Positions 55,415 through 64,000 of a stretch of DNA of 64,000 bases are shown piece after piece (position 1 is the stretch's first letter; each line of letters opens with the position of its first letter). The notes under the pieces are model-generated. The model was not told the origin of the DNA, searched no databases, and saw only the letters and a program-made list of their open reading frames with translations. The translations under genes and the position numbers were made by a program. This stretch comes from Candidatus Poribacteria bacterium. Lineage in GTDB: Bacteria > Poribacteria > WGA-4E > PCPOR2b. Where the stretch lies: contig JAJECO010000079.1 of the NCBI GenBank assembly GCA_022822005.1, forward strand, positions 1 to 64,000, written 5' to 3'.

Positions 55415-57919
55415 ATGAAAAAGACAACCTTGTTTACTTTCATCCTATCGTTAGTCTCTGCATTATTTCTATCAAACAGCTTCGCACAGGAGAACCCGCA
55501 GTGGCAGCTGCCGGATGGTGCTACCGCACGTTTCGGCAAAGGGTGGATAGCTGGACTTGAATATTCGCCCGATGGAACCCGAATAGCGGTCGGCAGTTCT
55601 ATCGGTATTTGGCTGTACGATGCGGCAACCCTTCAAGAGATTGATTTGCTCACCGAGCACACGGAAACAGTCTCAGCCATCGCATATTCTCCGGATGGGA
55701 GCATCCTTGCCAGTGGGAGTTGGGATGATACTATTCGTCTATGGGATACCGCAACGGGTGAGAGCATCAACACCCTTACTGGGCATGAGGAAGGTATATT
55801 GAGCATTGCCTTTAGTCCGGATGGAAAAAACCTTGTCAGCGGGAGCTACGATGACACCGTGCGCTTATGGGATGTTGACACCGGTGAGAACACTCAAACG
55901 CTTACCAAACATGACGATTGGGTCTCCAGTGTTGCCTTCAATCAGGATGGGGACATGATTGCTAGTGGGAGTTGGGATCAAACCGTTCGTGTGTGGGATG
56001 TGGAGACGGGCGATAATCTCCATACCTTTATCGGACATACCTCTCTCGTCGAGACGGTTACTTTCGGTTGGGGAAGCACACTCGCCAGTGGAGATTTTGA
56101 CTCGATGATCCATCTGTGGAATGTTAAAACAGGCGAGAAAATCAGAACGCTCACCGAGCATACTTCGACTATCTACGAGGTCGTCTTTTCTCCAGATGGG
56201 GGCATATTGGCAAGCGCAAGTGAGGACGATACTGTTCGTCTGTGGAATGCTGCTACGGGTGAGACCGTTAAAACCTTTACCGAACATACAGCTGATGCCT
56301 ATAGGGTTGCGTTTAGCCCGGATGGCAATACTCTCGCAAGTGGGAGTGGGGATGCGACCGTCCGTCTGTGGGATGTTGATACCGGCGAAAACATCGGAAG
56401 CCTTACCGGGCATGAGAGTAGCGTTTTGAGTGTCGCTTTCGGCCCGGGGAACCGCACACTCGTTGGTCGGAGTTGGGATCAAACAATTCGCGTCTGGAAT
56501 ACCGAAACGGGAGAGCGGCAGCACTTCCTTGTGGGACATACGGACGATGTGGATATCGTTGTTTTCAGTCCGGATGGCCGCACAATCGCCAGCGGCAGTC
56601 AGGACAACACTGTTCGCCTGTGGGACGCTGAGACTGGAAAACATTTGAAAACTCTCGTCGGGCATTGGGCTTATATCATAACCATTGCTTTCAGTCCCGA
56701 TGGCACACTCCTCGCTAGCGGCAGTGAGGACGATACTGTTCGTTTGTGGGATGCCGAGACCGGGGAGCGTCTGGCACGCCTTCGGGGACATTTTGCTGGT
56801 GTCGAGACACTCGCTTTCAATCACGATGGCACAATGTTCGCAAGTGGGAGTCGAGATGCGGTCATTACTATATGGGATGTTGCCACCAGGGATTGGCTGC
56901 ATTTTCTCTTTGGTCATCGTGGACATGTTCTCACCGTTGCTTTCAATCCGGATAGTACAATCCTTGCAAGTGGCGGGTGGGACAATACCATTCGCTTGTG
57001 GGATGTCGCCACCGGTGAGGAGATGACGCTTATTCAGGCGAGCGAGTATGGGGTCGAAAGTGCTATTGAGAGCGTTGCTTTCAGTCCCGATGGAAAGACT
57101 CTCGCAGCCGGAGGATGGGGTAATGCGGTTGGCTTCTGGGATGTTACAACAGGTGAGCATATCATAACTTTTACCGGGCATACCTCTCGGGTTGAAAGCG
57201 TTGCCTTTAACTCCTATGGCACAGTCCTAGCAAGTGGAAGTCGGGATGGCACGGTGTTGTTATGGGATATTCCACTGCCTCCAGTCTTCGGGGATGTCAA
57301 CGGGAATAGAATCGTGAATATCTTGGATTTAGCACTGGTTGGATTGCATTTGGGACAGACTGGGGAAAATGCGGCCGATGTCAATGAGGATGGCATTGTG
57401 GACATTACTGACCTGCTTCAGGTCGCCGGCGCGATTGGAAACACTGCTGCCGCACCCGCCGGACGTTCTTTAGCACGAGCGCACCTCACCCCCGACGATG
57501 TTGAGGGGTGGATCGCCCAAGCACAGGGATTAGATCTGACGGAGGTCCGCTCGAAAAGAGGAATTCTTTTCCTTGAACAACTCCTCGTAGCGTTGGCACC
57601 AGAAGAAACAGTACTCTTGCCGAATTATCCCAATCCGTTCAATCCAGAGACGTGGATTCCCTATCAACTTGCCAATGACGCCGATGTAACACTGACGGTT
57701 TACGACACAAAAGGCATACCGGTGCGCCAATTCGAACTGGGGCATCAGTCCGCAGGCTTCTACACCACTCGGACGAAAGCCGCTTATTGGGACGGACGTA
57801 ATGAAAACGGCGAATCGGTTGCAAGCGGGGTCTATTTCTATCAACTCCAAGTGTCTTCATCCCGATCTATCGGGGCAGGAGATTATACTGACTTACGGCG
57901 GATGGTAATTCTCAAATAA
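55415..57919 (+). CDS. Secreted WD40-repeat protein with dockerin and NPFNPETWIPYQL tail
   Basis: An 834-residue exported protein with a signal peptide (FILSLVSALFLSNSFAQE). Fourteen WD40 units (for example SPDGSILASGSWDDTIRLWD) fill residues 35-620, enough for two 7-bladed propellers. A dockerin-type pair of Ca-binding loops follows (DVNGNRIVNILDLALVGLHL and DVNEDGIVDITDLLQVAGAI, from about 626). The C-terminal 100 residues are a beta-sandwich-like tail with NYPNPFNPETWIPYQL, resembling FlgD-Ig or secretion-tail domains. WD40 propellers bind proteins, and here they would lie outside the cytosol. A tandem paralogue is at 58050. A 24-base insertion near the 3' end is unique to this copy. Confidence 0.85.
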   Translation: MKKTTLFTFILSLVSALFLSNSFAQENPQWQLPDGATARFGKGWIAGLEYSPDGTRIAVGSSIGIWLYDAATLQEIDLLTEHTETVSAIAYSPDGSILASGSWDDTIRLWDTATGESINTLTGHEEGILSIAFSPDGKNLVSGSYDDTVRLWDVDTGENTQTLTKHDDWVSSVAFNQDGDMIASGSWDQTVRVWDVETGDNLHTFIGHTSLVETVTFGWGSTLASGDFDSMIHLWNVKTGEKIRTLTEHTSTIYEVVFSPDGGILASASEDDTVRLWNAATGETVKTFTEHTADAYRVAFSPDGNTLASGSGDATVRLWDVDTGENIGSLTGHESSVLSVAFGPGNRTLVGRSWDQTIRVWNTETGERQHFLVGHTDDVDIVVFSPDGRTIASGSQDNTVRLWDAETGKHLKTLVGHWAYIITIAFSPDGTLLASGSEDDTVRLWDAETGERLARLRGHFAGVETLAFNHDGTMFASGSRDAVITIWDVATRDWLHFLFGHRGHVLTVAFNPDSTILASGGWDNTIRLWDVATGEEMTLIQASEYGVESAIESVAFSPDGKTLAAGGWGNAVGFWDVTTGEHIITFTGHTSRVESVAFNSYGTVLASGSRDGTVLLWDIPLPPVFGDVNGNRIVNILDLALVGLHLGQTGENAADVNEDGIVDITDLLQVAGAIGNTAAAPAGRSLARAHLTPDDVEGWIAQAQGLDLTEVRSKRGILFLEQLLVALAPEETVLLPNYPNPFNPETWIPYQLANDADVTLTVYDTKGIPVRQFELGHQSAGFYTTRTKAAYWDGRNENGESVASGVYFYQLQVSSSRSIGAGDYTDLRRMVILK
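57852..57875. repeat. In-frame palindromic mini-insertion in the WD40 gene
   Basis: Relative to the paralogue at 58050, this gene has about 24 extra bases carrying TCCCGATCTATCGGGG (57860-57875), adding roughly VSSSRSIG between QLQ and AGDY. The same palindrome type, TCCCGAT-NN-ATCGGGG, occurs between genes at 2689 and 11339. Confidence 0.6.
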
Positions 57920-58049
57920 GAGCACTAATTGGCGCGAGAATCCGGGGTTGGTTAGAGAACTCGGATTCTGGATCTAAGCCACCTTTCGCTCATTTGCCCT
58001 GTATTTGGTAATCTGTAAAACTGATAATCAAAAAGGAGAATTAATCTCA

Positions 58050-60584
58050 ATGAAAAGGACAGTGTTTTTTAGCCTTATTTTATTATTACTTTCTACTCTA
58101 TTTTTATCAGATAGCTTCGCCCAAAATAATCCGCAGTGGCAGTTACCCGAAGATTCGATTGCGCGATACGGTAAAGGGTGGATAGCTGGGCTTCAGTATT
58201 CGCCCAACGGCGATCGACTCGCAGTTGCTACCGCCATCGGTATTTGGCTCTACGATACGGAAACCCTTCAAGAGGTTGACCTGCTTACCGGGCAAACGGC
58301 AATATATGAAAATGCGACGTATTCGCCATCTTCTATGGCGTATTCGCCGGATGGGAGTATACTTGCCAGTGGGGGTTGGGACAGAGCTATCCGTCTGTGG
58401 GATACCGCTACAGGCGAGGACATCAAAATCCTTACCGGGCATAGGAGTGGTGTTCGGAGTCTCGCTTTTAGCCCGGACGGAAAGATTCTCGCGAGTGGAA
58501 GTTACGACGATACTGTTCGCCTGTGGGATGTTGACACAGGTGAAACCATCCACACCCTTGCCGAACATACGGATCGGGTCAACAACGTTGCTTTTAGCCC
58601 AAATGGGGATATAGTCGCTAGTGGAGGTTGGGATCAAACCGTTCGTTTGTGGGATGTGGCTACGGGTCAACTCCTCAGAACTATCGCCGGGCATACGTCT
58701 CTTGTCCGGGCGCTTGCTTTTAGCCCGGATGGAGATATGGTTGCCAGTGGAGACTACGACGCAAGGATCCGTTTGTGGGATGTTGACACCGGCGACGAAA
58801 TCAGAACACTCATCGGTCATACTTCTATTATTTACGATCTCACTTTTTCGGATGAGGGTATCCTAGCGAGTGCAAGTGAGGATGACACTGTTCGCCTGTG
58901 GGATGTTGAGGCCGGTGTTACCATTCACGCTCTGACCGAGCATACGGCTGATGTCATTCAGGTTGCATTTAGCCCGGATGGACGCACACTCGCAAGTGGG
59001 GCATGGGATGCGACCTTTCGCCTATGGGACGTTGATACAGGTGAGCACATTGAAGCTGTTACTGGGTTCGCGGACCTTGTTTTGAATGTTGCGTTCAGTC
59101 CGGAGGGACGCGTACTTGTCGGTCGGAGTTGGGACAGCACCATCCGTCTGTGGAACACCGAAACCGGAGAGCGCGAGCACTTCCTCTTCGGTCATACGGA
59201 CGATGTGGACGTAGTTGCTTTTAGCCCGGAGGGACGTACACTTGCCAGTGGCAGCAATGACGATACGGTCCGTTTGTGGGACGTTGACACCGGCGCCCAC
59301 CTGAAAACCCTCGTGGGGCATAGATCTTATATTATAAGCGTTGCTTTCAGTCCCGATGGTAGCGTGGTAGCGAGCGGAAGCGAGGACGATGATGTCCGCT
59401 TGTGGGATGTCGCTACCGGGAAGCGTTTGAGAACCCTCCGAGGACATAGGACCGGCGTCGAGAGCCTCGCTTTTACTTCTGATGGAAAGATCCTTGCAAG
59501 TGGGAGTCGAGATAGTACTGTTCGTCTGTGGGATGTCGACACCGGAGAAACGCTACACGTGCTTGGAGGACATTACCTTCATGTCCTGACCGTTGCTTTC
59601 AGTCCCGATGACAAGATCCTCGCGAGTGCCGGGATAGATACTGTCATTCGTCTGTGGGATGTCGATACCGGTGAGATCGTGCTAGAAATTGATAGGGAGG
59701 TTCATGGTGTGGAAAGCGTTGCTTTCAGTCCCGATGGAAAAATTCTTGCAGTTGGGGCGTGGGATGATACGATGAGTTTGTGGGATGCTACCACCGGTGA
59801 GTTATTGAAAACCCTCATCGGTCATACGAATAGTGTTGAGAGCGTTGATTTCAGTTCTGATGGTACCATGCTCGCCAGTGGGAGTTGGGACGGCACGGTG
59901 CTTCTGTGGGATGTTGCACTACCACCGCCTCCCGAGGAGCCACCACCGCCTCCTGTCGTCGAAGAACCCCTGCCGGTTGAGGACGTAAACGGGAATGGAG
60001 TGGTCAACATCTTGGATTTAGCACTGGTTGGATTACGCTTGGGACAAACAGGGGAAAATAGTGCTGACGTTAATGGGGATGGCGTTGTGGACATTGCGGA
60101 TTTGATTCAGGTCGCTGGGGCTATCGGAAACGCTACCGCGGCACCTGCCGCTCATTCTTTGGCACTGACTAACCTCACCCCCGACGATGTCGAGGGGTGG
60201 ATCGCCCAAGCACAAGGATTGGATCTGACGGGCATAAACACACAAAGAGGAATTCTCTTCCTTGAACAACTTCTTGTAGCATTAGTTCCCAAAGAGACAG
60301 TACTTTTGCCGAACTATCCCAACCCGTTCAACCCGGAGACGTGGATTCCGTACCAACTCGCTCAAGATGCGGATGTGACCCTTACGGTTTATGATATGAA
60401 AGGTACGGCGGTGCGCCACTTCGACTTGGGGTATCAGTCCGCAGGGTACTACACGGGTCGGACGAAAGCCGTTTACTGGGACGGACGTAATGAAATCGGT
60501 GAATCGGTCGCAAGCGGAATTTATTTTTATCAACTCGACGCAGGCGATTATACTGACCTACGACGCATGGTAATTGTCAAATAA
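58050..60584 (+). CDS. Secreted WD40-repeat protein with dockerin and tail (tandem paralogue)
   Basis: The ATG at 58050 starts the signal peptide MKRTVFFSLILLLLSTLFLS; AAAAGGAG lies upstream, and the open frame extends 15 codons earlier. The 844-residue product repeats the layout of the gene at 55415: fourteen WD40 units, a Pro/Glu linker (about 628-645) that the other copy lacks, dockerin loops (DVNGNGVVNILDLALVGLRL and DVNGDGVVDIADLIQVAGAI), then NYPNPFNPETWIPYQL and a closing DLRRMVIVK. It arose by tandem duplication. A hairpin, AGAATCCG and CGGATTCT (57937-57969), sits between the two genes. Confidence 0.85.
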   Translation: MKRTVFFSLILLLLSTLFLSDSFAQNNPQWQLPEDSIARYGKGWIAGLQYSPNGDRLAVATAIGIWLYDTETLQEVDLLTGQTAIYENATYSPSSMAYSPDGSILASGGWDRAIRLWDTATGEDIKILTGHRSGVRSLAFSPDGKILASGSYDDTVRLWDVDTGETIHTLAEHTDRVNNVAFSPNGDIVASGGWDQTVRLWDVATGQLLRTIAGHTSLVRALAFSPDGDMVASGDYDARIRLWDVDTGDEIRTLIGHTSIIYDLTFSDEGILASASEDDTVRLWDVEAGVTIHALTEHTADVIQVAFSPDGRTLASGAWDATFRLWDVDTGEHIEAVTGFADLVLNVAFSPEGRVLVGRSWDSTIRLWNTETGEREHFLFGHTDDVDVVAFSPEGRTLASGSNDDTVRLWDVDTGAHLKTLVGHRSYIISVAFSPDGSVVASGSEDDDVRLWDVATGKRLRTLRGHRTGVESLAFTSDGKILASGSRDSTVRLWDVDTGETLHVLGGHYLHVLTVAFSPDDKILASAGIDTVIRLWDVDTGEIVLEIDREVHGVESVAFSPDGKILAVGAWDDTMSLWDATTGELLKTLIGHTNSVESVDFSSDGTMLASGSWDGTVLLWDVALPPPPEEPPPPPVVEEPLPVEDVNGNGVVNILDLALVGLRLGQTGENSADVNGDGVVDIADLIQVAGAIGNATAAPAAHSLALTNLTPDDVEGWIAQAQGLDLTGINTQRGILFLEQLLVALVPKETVLLPNYPNPFNPETWIPYQLAQDADVTLTVYDMKGTAVRHFDLGYQSAGYYTGRTKAVYWDGRNEIGESVASGIYFYQLDAGDYTDLRRMVIVK

Positions 60585-60623
60585 GCGGGCGAAAGAGAAC
60601 CCGAGTTTTTCTAACCTAAACGG

Positions 60624-60652
60624 TTGAATAATCAACAAAATGGGATTAAAAT
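60624..60652 (+). promoter_or_regulatory. Putative promoter of the gene at 60695
   Basis: TTGAAT (60624-60629), 17 bases and TAAAAT (60647-60652), about 40 bp before the ATG. A short CGGG...CCCG hairpin with TTTTT (60587-60611) precedes it and may end the WD40 transcript. Confidence 0.5.
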
Positions 60653-60694
60653 ATCTTTCACCTAAAATTGTACAACCCATTAACGGAGGTTTTT

Positions 60695-63409
60695 ATGATC
60701 AGTCAGATTAAACCCAGTTTTTTGTTTTATATGCTTACGTTGTCTCTATGCCTCAATCCCTTTTTCTTAAATAACACCGATGCACAAACCGATAATGACT
60801 CAACTCCTGCCGCCCCTGAATTCACCTACACTTATGAGAGTATTGATGTTCCCGGTGTAGATTTTTTAGCGTTGACGGCGAGTAGCGACTTTGAGGATTA
60901 CGCCGGCTACACCCGGAGCCCCGATGGTGAAAAAACAGTCGGATTTACACTCATTGACGGTGTTTTTACGACTTATGATTTCCCCGGTTCACAGAACACT
61001 TATTTCTATGCGTTCGGCAATAATGGGTTAGCCGCCGGGCACTACGAGGATAGTGATGGCCTGTACCACGGTGTTATCTTAGAAAATGGCGAACTGCGGC
61101 AATATGATTTTCCGGGCGCGGTCCAAACGGAGATATATGGGTTCAGTGATTCGACGGAGGTGCTGACGGGCAGTTTTATAGATGATTCCGGCGTTCGTCG
61201 TGGATTTTCAGGGGACATAATCGTTGAAGTGCCTGATGCAACAGCAACATACGCCGATTTTGTGAACGCGAGTGGCGCTATCACAGGAAGTTACATAAGT
61301 GCTGATGGTCTATATTATCCATACGTGCGCACCCCGAATGGAACATTTGTATTTCACGACTATCTGGACTCTTCAACTCTGGAGTACTTTTTTGTGCACG
61401 GTATCACTGATACAAGGATTATCATTGCGCGAGCTAAAGCGATAGGTGATATTCCGCGCTCCTATGTCGGCACATCCCAGCAAGGACTATCTGAATTACA
61501 ATTTCCGGGCAGTGTTAGCACAGAGGGTTGGAATATCAATCAAGATGGGTCTGCCGTCGGGTATTACGACTCAGGGGATGGACGTAGACACGGATTTATA
61601 GCCAGACCGACTGAGGAAACTGCTGAAAAATTTAGAGATATAGCTTATCCCCCACCGCCTGAGTTCAATTTCACCTATGAGAGTATTGATATACCCGGTG
61701 TAGATTTTTTAGCGTTGACAGCGAGTAGCGACTTTGAGGATTACGCCGGCTACGCCCGGACCCCCGACGGTGAAAAAGAGGTTGCCTTTACGCTCATCGA
61801 TGGTGTCTTTACGACCTACGATTTCCCGGGTTCACAGAACACCTATTTTTATGCGTTCGGCAATGATGGGACAGCTGCAGGGCACTACCAAGATAGCGAT
61901 GGGCTGTACCACGGTGTCATCTTAGAAAATGGCGAACTGCGGCAATATGATTTTCCGGGTGCCGTCCAAACGGAGATATATGGGTTCAGTGATTCGACGG
62001 GTGTGCTGACGGGTAATTTTATAGATGATTCCGGCGTTCGTCGTGGATTTTCAGGGGACATAATCGTTGAAGTGCCTGATGCAATAGCAACATACGCCGA
62101 TTTTGTGAACTCACAAGGTCTTATCGTAGGCAGCTACATAGATGCTGACGGTTTATTTCACGCATACGCGCTCTCCTCCTCTGGTAGATTTATACTTCTT
62201 GACTATCTTGAACCATCAACTCTGGAATACTTTTTTCTGCACGGCATTAGCGAGGGCGAGGGAAGGAGTGTATTTATAAGTGCCCGATCAAAATTTGTGG
62301 ATGACATTCCACGCTCCTATGTCGGCTCATATCTGTACGGGCTACATGAATTGTGGTTTCCGGGTAGCGTTAGCACGGAGGGCTGGAACATCAATAAGGA
62401 TGGCTCTGTCGTCGGGCACTATGACTCGGCGGATGGGCGGAGGCATGGGTTTATCGCGAAACTCGGCACTAAGGCGGAGAGCGACTATTTTGGCAACGCC
62501 TACCATGTCACACTGGCTAAAGGTCTGAACATGATTTCTGTGCCATTGGCACCACCGACACCGCTGAACGCTAAGACACTTGCCGGTCTGACAGCGGCGA
62601 CAACTGTCATCGCATTCGATGAGACCAATCAACAATTCGTTGGTTGGACACCAAGCGCACCGGACGACGGGTTTCCAATCGAAGGTGGGAAAGGCTATAT
62701 TGTCAATGTCCCACAGGCTCGCCAATTTGCCTACGTCGGTTCCCAATGGACAAACCAAACGGAGAACGCTGCAGCGGCACCTCCTATATCCGTGGATACA
62801 TTCCAAGAACAGGAAACGTGGGCGTTCGTTGTAAGCGGGCACTTGGAAGGGCAAGCTGCATTTGACGGCTACCAAGTCACAGTTCGTAACCTCAGAACAG
62901 ATGGCGTGATAACTGCCTCAGTGCAAGGCGATTACTTCGCTGCGGCAACAGCTGACTTGGCGCGACGGAGCGTAGTCCAAGCTGGAGACGTAATTGAAGT
63001 ACGGGTTACCGGTCCGAGTGGAAACGTTGAATCAGACGCCTTCACTTCTATAGTAACACCTGAGGATTTGGCAAACGCGGTTCTGTCTATCAAGCTTGAT
63101 CGCATTGGCCAACCGAAGTTGACGCAGTTGTTGCAGAACTTCCCGAACCCGTTCAATCCCGAAACTTGGATTCCATACCAGCTTGAAAAAGCGGCTGATG
63201 TCACGCTCCATATTTATGATACCTCGGGTGGCATTGTCCGAACGCTGGATCTCGGTTTCAAGCAACAAGGGTTCTATATGACGCGTTCTACAGCAGCGTA
63301 TTGGGATGGACGTAACAATATCGGTGAGCAGGTTGCCTCTGGGGTTTACTTCTACAGTTTGAATACCCCTGACTTTTCGGGGACACGGAAGATGCTCATA
63401 TTAAAGTGA
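60695..63409 (+). CDS. Secreted protein with duplicated extracellular repeat domain and NPFNPETWIPYQL tail
   Basis: The ATG at 60695 has GGAGG upstream; the open frame starts 9 codons earlier. The 904-residue product has a signal peptide (FLFYMLTLSLCLNPFFLNNTDAQ), then two tandem copies of a 281-residue domain. Each copy opens FTYESID-PGVDFLALTASSD and contains repeated motifs such as TYDFPGSQNTYFYAFGN and EIYGFSDST, like the 40-50-residue extracellular repeats of the HAF family. Next come a Gly/Ser-binding-like region with LAKGLNMISVPLAPP, and a tail with NFPNPFNPETWIPYQL and FSGTRKMLILK. Likely surface or secreted; function unknown. Confidence 0.78.
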   Translation: MISQIKPSFLFYMLTLSLCLNPFFLNNTDAQTDNDSTPAAPEFTYTYESIDVPGVDFLALTASSDFEDYAGYTRSPDGEKTVGFTLIDGVFTTYDFPGSQNTYFYAFGNNGLAAGHYEDSDGLYHGVILENGELRQYDFPGAVQTEIYGFSDSTEVLTGSFIDDSGVRRGFSGDIIVEVPDATATYADFVNASGAITGSYISADGLYYPYVRTPNGTFVFHDYLDSSTLEYFFVHGITDTRIIIARAKAIGDIPRSYVGTSQQGLSELQFPGSVSTEGWNINQDGSAVGYYDSGDGRRHGFIARPTEETAEKFRDIAYPPPPEFNFTYESIDIPGVDFLALTASSDFEDYAGYARTPDGEKEVAFTLIDGVFTTYDFPGSQNTYFYAFGNDGTAAGHYQDSDGLYHGVILENGELRQYDFPGAVQTEIYGFSDSTGVLTGNFIDDSGVRRGFSGDIIVEVPDAIATYADFVNSQGLIVGSYIDADGLFHAYALSSSGRFILLDYLEPSTLEYFFLHGISEGEGRSVFISARSKFVDDIPRSYVGSYLYGLHELWFPGSVSTEGWNINKDGSVVGHYDSADGRRHGFIAKLGTKAESDYFGNAYHVTLAKGLNMISVPLAPPTPLNAKTLAGLTAATTVIAFDETNQQFVGWTPSAPDDGFPIEGGKGYIVNVPQARQFAYVGSQWTNQTENAAAAPPISVDTFQEQETWAFVVSGHLEGQAAFDGYQVTVRNLRTDGVITASVQGDYFAAATADLARRSVVQAGDVIEVRVTGPSGNVESDAFTSIVTPEDLANAVLSIKLDRIGQPKLTQLLQNFPNPFNPETWIPYQLEKAADVTLHIYDTSGGIVRTLDLGFKQQGFYMTRSTAAYWDGRNNIGEQVASGVYFYSLNTPDFSGTRKMLILK

Positions 63410-63432
63410 GGGCAATCCGTATAGAACCGACA

Positions 63433-63469
63433 AGTGTCACAGTTGTGCCATCGGTATAATTGTGACACT
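63433..63469 (+). promoter_or_regulatory. Inverted repeat around a -10 box, upstream of pheA
   Basis: AGTGTCACA (63433-63441) and TGTGACACT (63461-63469) are perfect 9-bp inverted repeats 19 bases apart, and TATAAT (63455-63460) lies against the right arm. This is a candidate operator or a stem that hides the promoter. No good -35 box is visible. Confidence 0.4.
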
Positions 63470-63501
63470 CCGTTAAGCCCTAAAAAAGCGATTGAAACAT
63501 T

Positions 63502-64000
63502 ATGAGACTGGAAGATTACCGCAACCTGCTGGATCAGATTGATGATCAGATTTTAGCCCTCTTACAGCAACGGGCAACTATTGTCAAACGTGTTGGTGAA
63601 CTCAAATCGAGCACCGGTGTTGAACAGATTTATGCGCCACATCGAGAGCGGGAAATTCTCTCACGGTTGGAAACCCAAAACCGTGGGCAATTCCCCTCCG
63701 ACGCGCTACACAAGATTTATACCGAGATCATCTCCGCCTGCCGTGCGCTCGAAAGACCGTTATCCATCGCCTTCCTCGGTCCCGCTGGTAGTTTTGGTCA
63801 TACGGCGGGTTCACACTTCTTTGGTACGTCAGTGGAGTTTATCACGGTGACACCCCAACCCGACATTTTTACAGCGGTCGAATCCGGTCGAGCAGATTAC
63901 GGTGTTGTCGCAATTGAAAATTCCACACATGGCACGGTCCGTGATGTTTTGGAGATGTTCCAGTACACAAGCCTTCAAATTTGCGGGGAGTGCTTCTTGC
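63502..64000 (+). CDS. pheA: Chorismate mutase / prephenate dehydratase (partial, cut by window edge)
   Basis: Starts at the ATG at 63502 and is open to the window end (166 codons). The first 85 residues are an AroQ-type chorismate mutase (MRLEDYRNLLDQIDDQILAL, then LLQQRATIVKRVGELK). From about residue 91 the prephenate dehydratase domain begins: SIAFLGPAGSFGHTAG, then IENSTHGTVRDVLEMF. The bifunctional P-protein makes phenylpyruvate for phenylalanine synthesis. The C-terminal ACT domain would lie beyond the window. Confidence 0.93.
   Translation, partial: MRLEDYRNLLDQIDDQILALLQQRATIVKRVGELKSSTGVEQIYAPHREREILSRLETQNRGQFPSDALHKIYTEIISACRALERPLSIAFLGPAGSFGHTAGSHFFGTSVEFITVTPQPDIFTAVESGRADYGVVAIENSTHGTVRDVLEMFQYTSLQICGECFL

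Noticed and set aside
55865-57181. 438-codon open frame on the minus strand
   Set aside because: It runs antisense through the WD40 repeats of a clear secreted protein; its repeats are the mirror of those repeats. No start context supports it.

Overview
The window looks like a chromosomal piece of a Candidatus Poribacteria-type bacterium (sponge-associated or marine uncultured lineage). This is an inference from content. Three consecutive secreted proteins end in a module built around NYPNPFNPETWIPYQL. Phytanoyl-CoA dioxygenase-like genes, sugar isomerase, Gfo/Idh/MocA and RraA-type genes are scattered through the window, WD40 and leucine-rich repeat proteins are abundant, and intergenic DNA is full of palindromes and small non-autonomous elements. 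No rRNA, CRISPR array, transposase or prophage was seen.

Layout. 1-8 kb: small-molecule catabolism (RraA-like, Gfo/Idh/MocA oxidoreductase, N,N-dimethylformamidase-like, PhyH oxygenase, aldo/keto reductase, nitrilase-family hydrolase) plus a decayed type II toxin-antitoxin locus. 8-19 kb: envelope and stress genes (lipoproteins, DinG-type helicase, HtrA-type lipoprotein protease, LRR lipoprotein, M48 protease) with an SDR and a TIM-barrel protein. 20-27 kb: glnD, then a minus-strand run of esterase, alkaline phosphatase, DegT aminotransferase and a second PhyH oxygenase. 27.5-30 kb: a tRNA operon (Leu-UAA, fMet, CAU) with a clear promoter and terminator, then tilS-hpt. 30-36.5 kb: ThuA-like protein, MATE exporter and a 1301-residue type IIG restriction-modification protein. 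36.5-46.5 kb: repeat-rich accessory stretch holding an acidic TPR protein with ltaE, an AT-rich orphan gene, transketolase, a frameshifted DUF4238 gene, an isomerase/epimerase, a 2OG-oxygenase-like gene and tRNA-Leu(CAA). 47.5-55 kb: an operon of a TPR lipoprotein, a second lipoprotein, a metalloprotease/beta-propeller/Omp85-barrel fusion and UPF0182. 55-63.4 kb: a small DUF5069-like gene with an in-frame TGA, two tandem 14-repeat WD40-dockerin proteins and a third secreted protein. The right edge cuts pheA.

How the parts relate. Firm operon links are few: tilS-hpt (overlap), the acidic TPR gene with ltaE (1-base overlap), and the 47.5-54.9 kb envelope operon. Most other genes stand alone with their own ribosome binding sites, separated by repeats. 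The most interesting items are the candidate selenocysteine codon in the DUF5069-like gene with a hairpin right behind it, families of small terminal-inverted-repeat elements (some full length, some solo ends, one supplying a stop codon), palindromic mini-insertions inside coding sequence (one in a toxin remnant, one in frame in a WD40 gene), and the three-domain outer-membrane fusion protein.
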